Positions 1 to 8,156 of a stretch of 64,000 bases of DNA are shown one piece after another. The first letter of the stretch is position 1. Each line of letters begins with the position of its first letter. Where the stretch lies: contig NZ_KZ454944.1 in assembly GCF_002797415.1 (NCBI RefSeq), positions 3,428,665 through 3,492,664 of the forward strand, given 5' to 3'. A model generated the notes under the pieces. The model saw nothing but the letters and a program-made list of their open reading frames with translations, was not told the origin of the DNA and did no database searches. This stretch comes from Bacillus alkalisoli. GTDB lineage: Bacteria; Bacillota; Bacilli; Bacillales; Bacillaceae_I. The translations under genes were made by a program, and so were the position numbers.

Positions 1-2
1 TT

Positions 3-191
3 GTTATAGTGGTTGGATTTCTTTCCTTTTTTTTAACGTTTATACCTAGAGAACAATATTTGTTAATTAAAGATATAGGAAAAGTAATCAGTTTTGTTAG
101 TTTCGGTTTCTTGTTCTTTTTACCTGTTTTTCTATTAATACTTTCTATCTTTATTAAGAGGAAAGGAGAAAAAAATGAAACAACTACATAA
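3..191 (+). CDS. GerAB-type spore germination permease, C-terminal end only
   Basis: This is the last ~62 residues of a gene that starts before the window; the frame is open to the left edge. It shows two hydrophobic stretches and a short basic tail (IKRKGEKNE), as expected for the end of a GerAB/GerXB amino-acid-permease-like germinant receptor subunit in the spore inner membrane. The family call rests mainly on the next gene, a GerAC-type lipoprotein, with which it overlaps by 17 bases. That overlap implies translational coupling in a ger operon. Function would be germinant sensing together with the A and C subunits. Confidence 0.7.
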   Translation, partial: VIVVGFLSFFLTFIPREQYLLIKDIGKVISFVSFGFLFFLPVFLLILSIFIKRKGEKNETTT

Positions 192-1293
192 AACCATTAC
201 CATTTTAACTGTTTTGATATTATTAACTGGTTGCTGGGATGAAAGACTACTAAAAGAAGCAACTTTACTTATGCTTGTAGGTGTTGATTATCTAGAAGAT
301 GGTCAAGTGCAAACATCTGTATCTGCTCCATTATTACCTAGTCAAGAAACAGTTGATAATCGATTAAATGCCGTAGCAGTCGGCCAATCATTCAATGAAA
401 CGAAATTAGCTTTAGACAGGTCCATACCAGGACATATAGAGATTTCAAAACTAAAAGTATTTTTACTGGGACCATCTGTTGCCCAAACAGATGTATATCC
501 ATTTTTAGACAGTATGTACCGAGATCCATTAAGTGCGTTAAACGCCAAAATTGCCGTTGTGGATGGAACTGCAAAAGACTATATTATGTTATACCCTAAA
601 AATAAACCTCGGATTAGTATCTATATAACCGAATTGCTAAACAGTGCCGAGGAACATTCATATGTACCAGTTCAAACTATAGAATATATATGCCCAATTA
701 TGTTTGATGAAGGACAAGACTTCATTGTTCCCTATCTTAAATTGGATAAAGCAAGTCAAGAAATTAGTGTTTCTGGAACAGCGCTATTTAATGACAAAAA
801 ACAAAGTGGAGTATTAGATGCCCATGAATCGATGTTATTTTTACTACTTGCAGACCAAAAGGGAAAATCTGCAAAAATGACCCTTACGATTGACGATCCG
901 AGTAATAACAGACAACCATTCGATAATATCATCACCATTGAAATTAAAAAATTGGATAGAAAAATGAAGATAGTACCTAAGAATGACACTATAGAGGCGG
1001 AAATTGATTTAAATCTTTATGTGGATGTCATAGAATATCCACACGATAATTTGCAGGAAAAAAAAGAGGTAATAAAACTAGATAATGTTTTAACGAAAAT
1101 ATTAACAACGGAAAGTGAAGCAGTAATAAAAAAACTTCAAGAAGCAAACTGTGATGGGTTTGGTATTGGTAGAAGAGTATTTGCCTTGCATAATACATTT
1201 TGGGAAAATCATGATTGGAAAGAATTGTATCCCTCTATCTCCATAAAATCTAATGTCCATGTGAAAATTATAGACCGTGGAATTATTAACTAA
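175..1293 (+). CDS. Ger(x)C family spore germination lipoprotein
   Basis: This 372-residue protein begins with a lipoprotein signal peptide (lipobox LLTGC, Cys at residue 20) followed by WDERLLKEATLLMLVGVDY, typical of GerAC-family proteins ('CWD..El......v..igiD'). The length matches the usual 360-400. GerAC subunits sit on the outer face of the spore inner membrane and work with the A and B subunits in germinant recognition. The start ATG lies inside the end of the upstream permease gene and follows a GGAAAGGAG ribosome site. The A subunit must lie left of the window. No terminator with a clear T-run follows; a GGGGACGGGG palindrome lies about 50 bases downstream. Confidence 0.9.
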   Translation: MKQLHKTITILTVLILLTGCWDERLLKEATLLMLVGVDYLEDGQVQTSVSAPLLPSQETVDNRLNAVAVGQSFNETKLALDRSIPGHIEISKLKVFLLGPSVAQTDVYPFLDSMYRDPLSALNAKIAVVDGTAKDYIMLYPKNKPRISIYITELLNSAEEHSYVPVQTIEYICPIMFDEGQDFIVPYLKLDKASQEISVSGTALFNDKKQSGVLDAHESMLFLLLADQKGKSAKMTLTIDDPSNNRQPFDNIITIEIKKLDRKMKIVPKNDTIEAEIDLNLYVDVIEYPHDNLQEKKEVIKLDNVLTKILTTESEAVIKKLQEANCDGFGIGRRVFALHNTFWENHDWKELYPSISIKSNVHVKIIDRGIIN

Positions 1294-1341
1294 CAATTAA
1301 CCGAAAATTAGGGCCAGAACTCCGGTCGCTAAGAGAAAACG

Positions 1342-1392
1342 GGGACGGGGTTACATTTCTCATTTTATAAATGAGAAATGTAACCCCGTCCC
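1342..1392. repeat. GGGGACGGGG-armed intergenic palindrome, copy 1
   Basis: A near-perfect inverted repeat: arms GGGACGGGGTTACATTTCTC and its complement around a short AT loop. It lies between the convergent ger operon and the membrane-protein pair, where it could also end transcription. It belongs to a family seen about ten times up to base 38,826. Confidence 0.85.
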
Positions 1393-1409
1393 TAGTTTAT
1401 CATGTTTAT

Positions 1410-1871
1410 CTATTTCAATTGAAAAAACCATTTGTAAAACTTCCATATTAATATTAATGAACCAAATACAGTAATCCATGTAACATACCAGTCCCAATGA
1501 AGATAATTTATTAGATTGGTGTACTTTTCGAATAAGATTTCTAACAAGGTTAGAATTGTACAAAAAGAGCTAATGTATACGAATTTTTTCCATATGGTCT
1601 TCTTTTGGGGATAATAAATACAAAAGAAGCTACTTATGATTGGAAACATAATAAATTCGAATAAAAAACTTGTACCATTGACATTCGCAAGTTCTCTAAC
1701 AGGGTATTCTATTAAATTTAATTGGACGACAAGTAAACCCAAAAACCAGGTAACGAATTGTTGGAAAGAAAAGGCAATACTAGCCTCTCTCCATTTGTTT
1801 TTTGGAATAAAGCCTAAAGAAATAAAAGTAATAGCATATAAAACATATAAAAGCATAAACTCAATATTCAT
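1410..1871 (-). CDS. Small integral membrane protein, probably CBO0543 family
   Basis: A 153-residue protein with about five hydrophobic segments and no signal peptide. It shares with the next upstream gene the pattern 'W..F.....L...E(Y/A)PVR......T.F..E...FP', so the two are tandem paralogues. This pattern resembles the CBO0543 family of small Bacillus membrane proteins of unknown role, but that assignment is from memory of the family. Its start overlaps the stop of the upstream gene by 11 bases, so the two form a two-gene operon on the minus strand. Confidence 0.65.
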   Translation of the reverse strand: MNIEFMLLYVLYAITFISLGFIPKNKWREASIAFSFQQFVTWFLGLLVVQLNLIEYPVRELANVNGTSFLFEFIMFPIISSFFCIYYPQKKTIWKKFVYISSFCTILTLLEILFEKYTNLINYLHWDWYVTWITVFGSLILIWKFYKWFFQLK

Positions 1872-2352
1872 ATGTATCAGACCCTTTTGGAGGCTGTTTG
1901 AAAAGCCACACTACATAACGACGGCATAACCATAATTCAATAGTAAAATTAAAGAAGCTTCTTATTAGATTATCTATCTTTATGTTCATGATGTTTGTAA
2001 ATGTCCCTATTAGAATCATAAAAGATAAAATAACTCCTACCCACAACAAGTAATGGACTAATCTTCTCAGAAATTTAGCGTTAATAGGGAAATACAATTG
2101 AAATAAAACAGCTGCGGTAGGAAACGCTAAATATTCCATTGTAAAATTGATTGTCGTAGCATCTTTAAAAAATCGGACAGGCGCTTCGAGTAACCCCGCA
2201 TTGGTTAATCCGATGCTAAATAGCCAAGTTAACATTTGAAAAAACAAAAAGGTAGCTACTACCTCTCGTATTCGAGTTCTCGGTACTGCTTTCCAAAGTA
2301 TTATAGGAAATATTACCCATAGAGAAGATAGCACAAAATAGTCGAACTGCAT
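1861..2352 (-). CDS. Small integral membrane protein, paralogue of the downstream gene
   Basis: A 163-residue protein with about five membrane-spanning segments and a hydrophilic tail (KQPPKGSDTYEY). It aligns by eye with its downstream neighbour over most of its length: 'PRTRIREVVATFLFFQMLTWLF' corresponds to the other's PKNKWREASIAFSFQQFVTW region, and EAPVR to EYPVR. It is the first gene of the pair and is read from a ribosome site (AGGTGG) just before its ATG. Function is unknown; CBO0543 family is the best guess. Confidence 0.65.
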   Translation of the reverse strand: MQFDYFVLSSLWVIFPIILWKAVPRTRIREVVATFLFFQMLTWLFSIGLTNAGLLEAPVRFFKDATTINFTMEYLAFPTAAVLFQLYFPINAKFLRRLVHYLLWVGVILSFMILIGTFTNIMNIKIDNLIRSFFNFTIELWLCRRYVVWLFKQPPKGSDTYEY

Positions 2353-2510
2353 ATGTATTCACCACCTAATTTAAGTATGAGTGAACTTCCGAAGATTTAT
2401 GCAGAAAGCAGTGCCTGACCCTAAAACTTATATCTAAAGTTCTCAAACTTAGATATATTACACTAATCTTTATAATAGCTGATTGGGTTTGATTAAAACG
2501 AAGTGTAAAA

Positions 2511-2600
2511 TCGGGGACGGGGTCACAGTTACACTTCCAAATAAAAAAAACTGACCCCGGTACAGTAAAATTTTAGTGTACTGTGGGTCAGGCACCGACT
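2511..2600. repeat. Degenerate composite palindrome region
   Basis: This stretch has a GGGGACGGGG arm, a degraded second arm (CTGACCCCGG), then a smaller palindrome (ACAGTAAAATTTTAGTGTACTGT-like) and a GGGTCAGGCACC arm of the second repeat family. It looks like two intergenic repeat families joined and decayed. A GTGCCTGACCC half-copy lies nearby at about 2410. No coding potential is visible here. Confidence 0.55.
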
Positions 2601-2623
2601 TCCATATGATTTTTTCAGGGTAA

Positions 2624-3292
2624 CTAATTATTAACTCGTTTGTTAACTTCAATCGTAATGAACTCCGGTAAATAATTGGGAGTACATCCTTTTGATACCA
2701 TTTCATCTTTGTAAAGACCCGTTTTCTCACCAAGTTTAATACAACGTGCTCGATACTTTTCATCATAAACGCCTATCCAGCCTGCGGTGAAATTCATAGC
2801 CCATTGAACTTCCGGTTCTTCCTGCGTAATATTAGCTTCAATTGCAGATAGTAAGTCTGCGGTGTTATCAGGCGGTATTTTTCCAGTCCATCTCAATCGC
2901 GCTTGAAAATACCAGAAAGTTCGCCTTTGAAGAGAAGAAGGACTATTTTCCCATAACTCCATCATTGCAATGTTCTTCTTGTCTTTGGTAAGCTGATTAG
3001 CCATTAACCAATCCATTAAGTTATTTCGCTCATCAAATGTGTGAGTCTGCATATCCTTATCAAGCTTATTTAGTACATCTTGTGAAAGATGTTTTTTGTC
3101 CATAATTAAGATTGCCAATAGTCTGGGCAGAAACTCTCCGGTTGACCAAAGTTCCATAGCTAGTTAGTGATCTTTTTTAATGTCCTTCGCGATTTTTCGT
3201 AAGTCGCCTAGCTTAGTTTTACTATTGATCTGAGGTAGAATGTTTTCTGCTTTTGATGAGCGTTTTATTTCTGTGCTTTTATTTTTATTCAT
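2624..3292 (-). pseudogene. DNA alkylation repair protein (AlkD-like HEAT repeat), nonsense-disrupted
   Basis: The intact frame starts at 3292 (ATG after AAGGAGT) as MNKNKSTEIKRSSK and runs to codon 42, where TAA replaces the expected Glu codon of 'KKDHELAMELW'. The same frame then continues for 177 residues (MELWSTGEFLPRLLAILIM..., ending near 2624). The conserved block 'ELW.TGEFLPRLLAILI' and the later 'MNFTAGWIGVYDEKYR' region fit the DNA alkylation repair family of about 220-230 residues, which binds and excises alkylated bases. A single G-to-T change explains the stop. Translation restart at the internal ATG is possible but would lack the first helices. It lies just outside the left end of the rlmH island. 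Confidence 0.8.
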
Positions 3293-3397
3293 TTGACACA
3301 ACTCCTTATGCGGGATATATCAATAACTAAATTTCATTATAAGTCTTATTGCATACAATCCTATCATAACAATGAAAAAGGAGTGATTCATTTCGCC

Positions 3398-3420
3398 GTT
3401 ACTTATGGTACGGTTCTCCG
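3398..3420 (-). other. Left attachment-like repeat (copy of rlmH 3' end)
   Basis: On the minus strand this reads GGAGAACCGTACCATAAG then TAA, i.e. Gly-Glu-Pro-Tyr-His-Lys-stop, the exact C terminus of RlmH. The core GAACCGTACCATAA is identical to the end of the rlmH remnant at 12,018-12,038, with 17 of the surrounding 21 bases shared. No other rlmH coding sequence is adjacent here, as expected for the far attachment half-site of an rlmH-integrated element. Confidence 0.8.
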
Positions 3421-3455
3421 TGGTGTATCTAAATGAGGTTTTTACCAACCAAGAT

Positions 3456-5135
3456 TTATTCTCCCTCTAGTTCCTTAGAATACTTCCCATATGTTTCTTG
3501 ATAGTTACTATTAAAAAAGTTATAAGGTTTTGTTAAATCAATTCTGTTAAAGTCGTATTCTTTAATCGTATCTAGAGTTTGTCCATTATTGGAGATAAAT
3601 ATAAAGGATTGAAAGGTATTTTCTAGTTTACTAAAAATAAACTGTGCTGTTTTCTTAATTTCATCATTATTAAAATCATCTTTTAGAAAAGTATCAATAA
3701 TCATTGGCATATTTATTACTTCCTTATTTTTCAGTGACATTTCATAAATAGTTAAATATTGAGCTATAAATGCCTGCACTTTAGATGCTCCAGATAATCC
3801 AATCTCTACTGATTCCAAGTTGGATGTATAGTAGTTTTTAAAAGAGAATTGGATATTCAATTCATTAAATGCCTGTATCATCAATCTCTTATATTCTTGT
3901 GAAACATCTCTTCCATTTAATTTATTTAAATTCTCTTCAACTTCTTCTAACTTATCTTCGTATTCCTTTCTTTGTAATTCCAATGTTTTTATCTCTTCTT
4001 TTAGCTTAATGTTTATGCGGGACAACGCATAACTATCTGCCCTTTCTATTAGCGATACTACAGTAGCATCAGCGTTTAACTTCTCTTCAAGGTTGTTTTG
4101 ATCAGCCTTTAATGCTTTTACTTGCTCCATTGAATCATTTATAGTCTTTTCTACCCCATCTAGATGCATTTTAATTTTTTCACGTTCATTTATTAAGTTT
4201 TCCCTTGTAAGTAGCAACCTATAATTCTGTTCCATATTATTGTCAACTCTCTGATTGCATGTTGGGCATTCTTTTTCTATTTCTTTTTTTATAAAATTTT
4301 CTACAGATAAATCTAGTTTGGATTGCATCTCTAATAGAGAATTTTTGGTGTATATACTTTCATTAAGCTCTTCTTTTATTCTGTGTTCTGTTTCAATAAT
4401 ATTATTATATAATTGTAGGACTAGTTTATAATTTTCTTTAAAGTCCTCAACATCTATACTCTCAATAATTTTTATATTTCTTATATTTTCTTGAATTATC
4501 AACTCTTTACTTCTTATTAGAGAATCAATTTCTTGAAAATTAGCTTTTGCCTTATTTTTTTCTAGTTGGAGAGTGTAGTATTCGTTACTTCTCGCCCCAC
4601 TAAAGTATTCCAAGAGTATTTTTTTAATATTGGATATAAAATTTATTCCGTTAAATGTAGTAGCTAGATAACTCTGCCAGCTATAATCCTGATCCGTATA
4701 AAATGGAAGGAAAATATGGTTTGGAAATAGTTTGGTTTCAGTATTTTCTTTACCTGTGGTAATTAATCGTATACCTAATACCTCATTTAGTTTATCCTTG
4801 AAACTAGTTGTGTCGTAATAAATGTTACTGTTATATTTATTTTTTATAATCTTAAAGTAATTTTTCCCTTTTCCATCTTTTAGTCTCCGTCTTATAAGAA
4901 TAAAATCATCATTTTCAATGGAAAACTCTAAAATATAAATATTATCTGGATATTTCTTCAAAAAATCAAAACTTCTTACATCACAGCCCAAAGTGTACAA
5001 CATAGCTCTAGATAGAGTAGATTTTCCAGTATCTTTTTCTCCCACTATTAAGTTAATATTGGATGTGAAATCTCGGCTAAAAGCTTTCTTATTTGATGGA
5101 GAAATAATCGAGAACTTTTTAATGAAAAAATCCAA
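3456..5135 (-). CDS. Rad50/SMC-like ATPase of a two-gene defence-type module
   Basis: A 559-residue ATPase. The N terminus has a Walker A (GEKDTGKST, residues 32-40). Two long coiled-coil arms (about 185-290 and 300-405) flank a CPTC motif (Cys290, Cys293) that looks like a Rad50 zinc hook. The C-terminal lobe has an ABC-signature-like LSGASK (447-452) and a Walker B ending MIIDT (478-482), with Thr where Rad50 has Glu. The start is TTG at 5135, directly after the upstream stop and 9 bases after AAAGGAG. It is translationally coupled to the DUF4297-like nuclease gene. SMC-type LmuB paired with a Cap4-type LmuA is the Lamassu arrangement; this protein is short for LmuB. Alternative: another anti-phage RecN/Rad50-like pair. 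Confidence 0.8.
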   Translation of the reverse strand: MDFFIKKFSIISPSNKKAFSRDFTSNINLIVGEKDTGKSTLSRAMLYTLGCDVRSFDFLKKYPDNIYILEFSIENDDFILIRRRLKDGKGKNYFKIIKNKYNSNIYYDTTSFKDKLNEVLGIRLITTGKENTETKLFPNHIFLPFYTDQDYSWQSYLATTFNGINFISNIKKILLEYFSGARSNEYYTLQLEKNKAKANFQEIDSLIRSKELIIQENIRNIKIIESIDVEDFKENYKLVLQLYNNIIETEHRIKEELNESIYTKNSLLEMQSKLDLSVENFIKKEIEKECPTCNQRVDNNMEQNYRLLLTRENLINEREKIKMHLDGVEKTINDSMEQVKALKADQNNLEEKLNADATVVSLIERADSYALSRINIKLKEEIKTLELQRKEYEDKLEEVEENLNKLNGRDVSQEYKRLMIQAFNELNIQFSFKNYYTSNLESVEIGLSGASKVQAFIAQYLTIYEMSLKNKEVINMPMIIDTFLKDDFNNDEIKKTAQFIFSKLENTFQSFIFISNNGQTLDTIKEYDFNRIDLTKPYNFFNSNYQETYGKYSKELEGE

Positions 5136-6164
5136 TTAATTCATCTCCTTTGCTACAAACAATAATATCAATACTTTTATCTCATGATCATTTAATCTTA
5201 TACATATATCTTCAAAATAATTATTACTTTTTATTTCATGAAAAATATCATATAAGTCATCGAAACTTTTCAAATCGAAATATTCACTTATCTTTTGGTA
5301 GTCTTGTAGAATAGGGTGGTTTCTAATTTGTAGAAAGCTGTTTATCTCAGTAAAAATTAAGCTTATTTGAATACTTCTTCTATCTTTATCATTTAAGAAA
5401 TGTGCACAGTCACTAAAGTTGAAATCGTTCTCTAAACTAGTATATTTATAAATCTGTTGTGTTAAATAGGTATTTGTTAACTCACACTTATTCTTCCTAA
5501 TTCTTCGTATCTCATAAGTGAGTGCATTATAAAGTGCAGTACTATTAATTTTATTATCTCCAAGGATTTCATTTATAGTATCTTCTATAAAAATTCTAGT
5601 TACTTCTTCATGTCTTGTTTTAGGTATTAATCGAGTAGCGTGTATTTTAGCCCATTCATAACTTTCAAACAATGTTTCATTAATTATTTCTTCCTTAACT
5701 TCCTCACTTAAATCTTGAAAACTAAAGGTTTTTAAATATTTTATACCCTCTAGATCCTTTGATAGCTTCTTGGAAAACTCAATATTCTCGCAGACGAGCA
5801 AATGAGATTCGACCTTACTCTCTCCGATTTTCCCCTTAACTTTATTATAGTTTGTGTACATTTTTTCTATAATAGATAAACCCGAACTATCTTTCTCTGT
5901 TATTCTAGAAGGCTTATACAATAGTTTTGGAGTTATATTATTGCTGACACTCTTAGCCTGAAATAAACTAATTTTATCGCTCACAATTATAAAATCTTCT
6001 ATTTTTTCATAAATTAATGCAAAATCTTTCTTATCCTTCAACTCATTAAATATTAAATATATCGCTGACGATACTTGGAATTCAAAACCGTCTAACGCAT
6101 TATCTCCACCATTTTCCTCATCTTCTATTGCTATTAATTGATGTATAATTGAGTTATCGATCAT
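5136..6164 (-). CDS. DUF4297/Cap4-like nuclease-domain protein
   Basis: A 342-residue protein. The N-terminal block GGDNALDGFEFQVSSAIY (19-36) matches the 'G...AL.GFeyQ' opening of DUF4297/Cap4 dsDNA endonucleases. It is followed by the candidate PD-(D/E)xK core E53, E56-D57 and Q69-A-K71 (the 'fQaK' variant). The rest is helical with no motif I recognise and may hold a sensing or ATPase-contact domain. RBS TAGGAGG lies just before the ATG; the downstream ATPase starts immediately after its stop. In Lamassu and related systems such nucleases degrade DNA after the SMC partner senses invading DNA. That this pair does so is inference. Confidence 0.75.
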   Translation of the reverse strand: MIDNSIIHQLIAIEDEENGGDNALDGFEFQVSSAIYLIFNELKDKKDFALIYEKIEDFIIVSDKISLFQAKSVSNNITPKLLYKPSRITEKDSSGLSIIEKMYTNYNKVKGKIGESKVESHLLVCENIEFSKKLSKDLEGIKYLKTFSFQDLSEEVKEEIINETLFESYEWAKIHATRLIPKTRHEEVTRIFIEDTINEILGDNKINSTALYNALTYEIRRIRKNKCELTNTYLTQQIYKYTSLENDFNFSDCAHFLNDKDRRSIQISLIFTEINSFLQIRNHPILQDYQKISEYFDLKSFDDLYDIFHEIKSNNYFEDICIRLNDHEIKVLILLFVAKEMN

Positions 6165-6200
6165 CCAATTCCTCCTAAAAGTACACGTAAGCCCTTCCTA

Positions 6201-6229
6201 ATTATCCATTAATATACATTAACCTGCAA
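6201..6229 (-). promoter_or_regulatory. Putative sigma-A promoter of the nuclease/ATPase operon
   Basis: Read on the minus strand: TTGCAG, 17 bases, GATAAT, about 37 bases before the start codon of the nuclease gene. It is the best -35/-10 pair in the gap behind the recombinase remnant. Confidence 0.5.
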
Positions 6230-6278
6230 TAAAAAATAGGCATTTCCTCATATACTTATCAAATTGCATCTAAGTTTA

Positions 6279-7493
6279 TTAGATTTCAAAACAAACTAAA
6301 AAAGGAGAAGAGAAGTCATCATCAGACGACTTCTCTTCTCCCTTTAAGGTGAAACGACTCACTACATTGTTATTTAGTTGTATTTGTATTGTATCTATTT
6401 TTTTTCGATCTTTAATCGTAATCTTATTAATAATGAGTTGTAGTAGGTGCTTCCTCTGTTCTGTGGTAATAGATTCTTTATAAACTTTTTCGAAGTTTGT
6501 CATTACCTCTTTTACCATTTTGAACGATATTTCTGCCTTATTACTTTGGTTTAACTGCCTTTCAATGGGCGAAAGCCTATTCTCTAAGTTTTGCTTCTCT
6601 TCATTAATCTTGGCAAGTCTGTCTACCAGTTCACTTTTACTTAGTACTCCATCTTCAAACAAACTCAAAACTTTGTCTTTTTTATTAGATGCAGCATCAA
6701 TTGACTTCTTTATTTGGTTATATTCTTGAAGCGGGGATGAAACATCTTTGTTTACTGCATTAATACGGTCAACAACATCTTTAATTAACATATCGTTATT
6801 TGTAAAATGTGATATTTTACTTAAGACGTATTCATCAGCATAATTAGTTCTAATACCATTGGAATTACAAGCAGCAGTTCCTTTGTTTTTCCAAGCACCA
6901 CACACATAGTACTCCAAAACTCTCTTGCTACCATCTTTATTCTTATTAGTGGCTCTCCCTAGAACCATACCAGCTCCACAAGAAGGGCACCTCAAAAGTC
7001 CAGTCAATGGATATTCACCGCTGTGAACTCTGTTTGGCTTATTACTTCTTTTTTCAAGTATTGCTTTTACTTTATTACAGTCTTCTTCGCTAATTATTGA
7101 ATCATGTTGCCCTCTCTCAATAACTGGATTGGAATTAATGCCACTTCTTCTCTTCTCACTCCAATCTTCCCTTACGTTGTAACGAATATAACCAACGTAA
7201 ATTGGATTTGTGATGATTGTTTTAATTGCATTTATAGAGAATAGGTTTCCTTTTTTGCTACGATGACCTTCTTTATTAACGGTATTAGCAATAGATTTGT
7301 AGCCATTCCCTTCGAAATATAGCTAGAATATTCGCCTAACTGTTTGTGCTTCTCTCTCGTTTATAACTAGCTTGGTTGATTTTCTCCTTTTATTTTCAGC
7401 CGATATCTCAACAGAATCATAACCTAGTACTTTTCCACCATTCCATGAGCCTTCTCTAGCTTTTTCTAAGAAGATTGACAAGAGATAAATACT
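6279..7493 (-). pseudogene. Large serine recombinase, C-terminal remnant
   Basis: The frame opens just after a stop at 7494-7496 and carries EKAREGSWNGGKVLGYDS, the start of the recombinase domain, then the zinc ribbon CPSCGAGM...CG...AACNS (Cys at about codons 166-194 of the remnant) and the C-terminal coiled coil. The resolvase catalytic domain is absent. A TAG at 7323-7325 interrupts 'RRIF*LYFEGNG', where Gln is usual. It resembles the second recombinase at 10.8-12.1 kb over the recombinase domain and zinc ribbon, so the island once had two recombinases, as SCC elements have ccrA/ccrB. The last 242 residues after a TTG could still be translated but could not catalyse recombination. Confidence 0.85.
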
Positions 7494-7628
7494 TTATACT
7501 TTCTTTCTATTTTCAGTAGATAAAGGCAGATCTAGTTGAACTTGAAATACCGCATGATCGCTCCCTGGGATACGCTTAATAAAAGATCTGGTTTGCATTC
7601 CCGGTACTTCCTTTTTAGAATCTCTCAT
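7494..7628 (-). CDS. Small ORF of unknown function (44 residues)
   Basis: ATG at 7628 overlaps the end of the upstream 45-residue ORF. The product (MRDSKKEVPGMQTRSFIK...) has the stop at 7494-7496, in the same frame as the recombinase remnant downstream. It may be a genuine small island gene or a fragment left when the recombinase catalytic domain was deleted. I recognise no family. Confidence 0.35.
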   Translation of the reverse strand: MRDSKKEVPGMQTRSFIKRIPGSDHAVFQVQLDLPLSTENRKKV

Positions 7629-7752
7629 TTCTCATAACCTCCTTTCCAATTTTGTAATAGTGCTGCTTAAATAGTGATAAAACTTCCTTTGACACGAACT
7701 CATTTTGACTTAACTTATCAAAAAGACTCGTTTTCTCTTGTTCCGTATTCAA
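7615..7752 (-). CDS. Small ORF of unknown function (45 residues)
   Basis: I place the start at TTG 7752 because a GGAGG lies 8-9 bases before it; the longer frame back to 7827 would be coded by the terminator hairpin upstream. The product (MNTEQEKTSLFDKLSQNEFV...) is helical and charged. Small genes like this often precede recombinase genes in integrated elements. No family is recognised. Confidence 0.45.
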   Translation of the reverse strand: MNTEQEKTSLFDKLSQNEFVSKEVLSLFKQHYYKIGKEVMRNERF

Positions 7753-7785
7753 TAAAGCATGCCTCCACCTGCCTCCTGAAAAAGA

Positions 7786-7840
7786 CAAAAAAGCACCGCT
7801 CAACAAGCCTACACTTCTGTAGACCAATCGAACGGTGCTT
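7786..7840 (-). terminator. Hairpin with T-run, minus strand
   Basis: On the minus strand, AAGCACCG and CGGTGCTT pair across about 38 bases and are followed by TTTTT. It would end minus-strand transcription from the S1 protease gene before the small ORFs. Confidence 0.55.
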
Positions 7841-7843
7841 CCG

Positions 7844-8156
7844 TATATTTTCAGTATTTAATTAAGTTAATCATATCTATAGCCCTAAAAAGTAACTATT
7901 AATAAAAAGTAAAACATACAAATTAGTAGATAACAAGAAATTATTAATAATTTTCCAGAAAAACTTCTAAAAGTAGTGGTGAGCTAAATCAAAAAATACC
8001 ATGCACTTAACCTCTTAGTGGATTCCATTATATAAACCCTAATTGCAGAGTATCGTACTACTGCGCAGGCAAGACACGTCTTTTATTTTATATGTGACTT
8101 TTTACAATCATTTAAGTTACTCTTTATTTTTGATTCTTCTAATATGAGCAGGTTGT
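7844..8156. other. Gap without a gene
   Basis: About 310 AT-rich bases between the hairpin and the protease gene. I see no ORF with a ribosome site and no strong palindrome. Confidence 0.4.

Noticed and set aside
7753-7827. N-terminal extension of the 45-residue ORF
   Set aside because: The extension is encoded by a terminator hairpin; a TTG with GGAGG at 7,752 is a better start.
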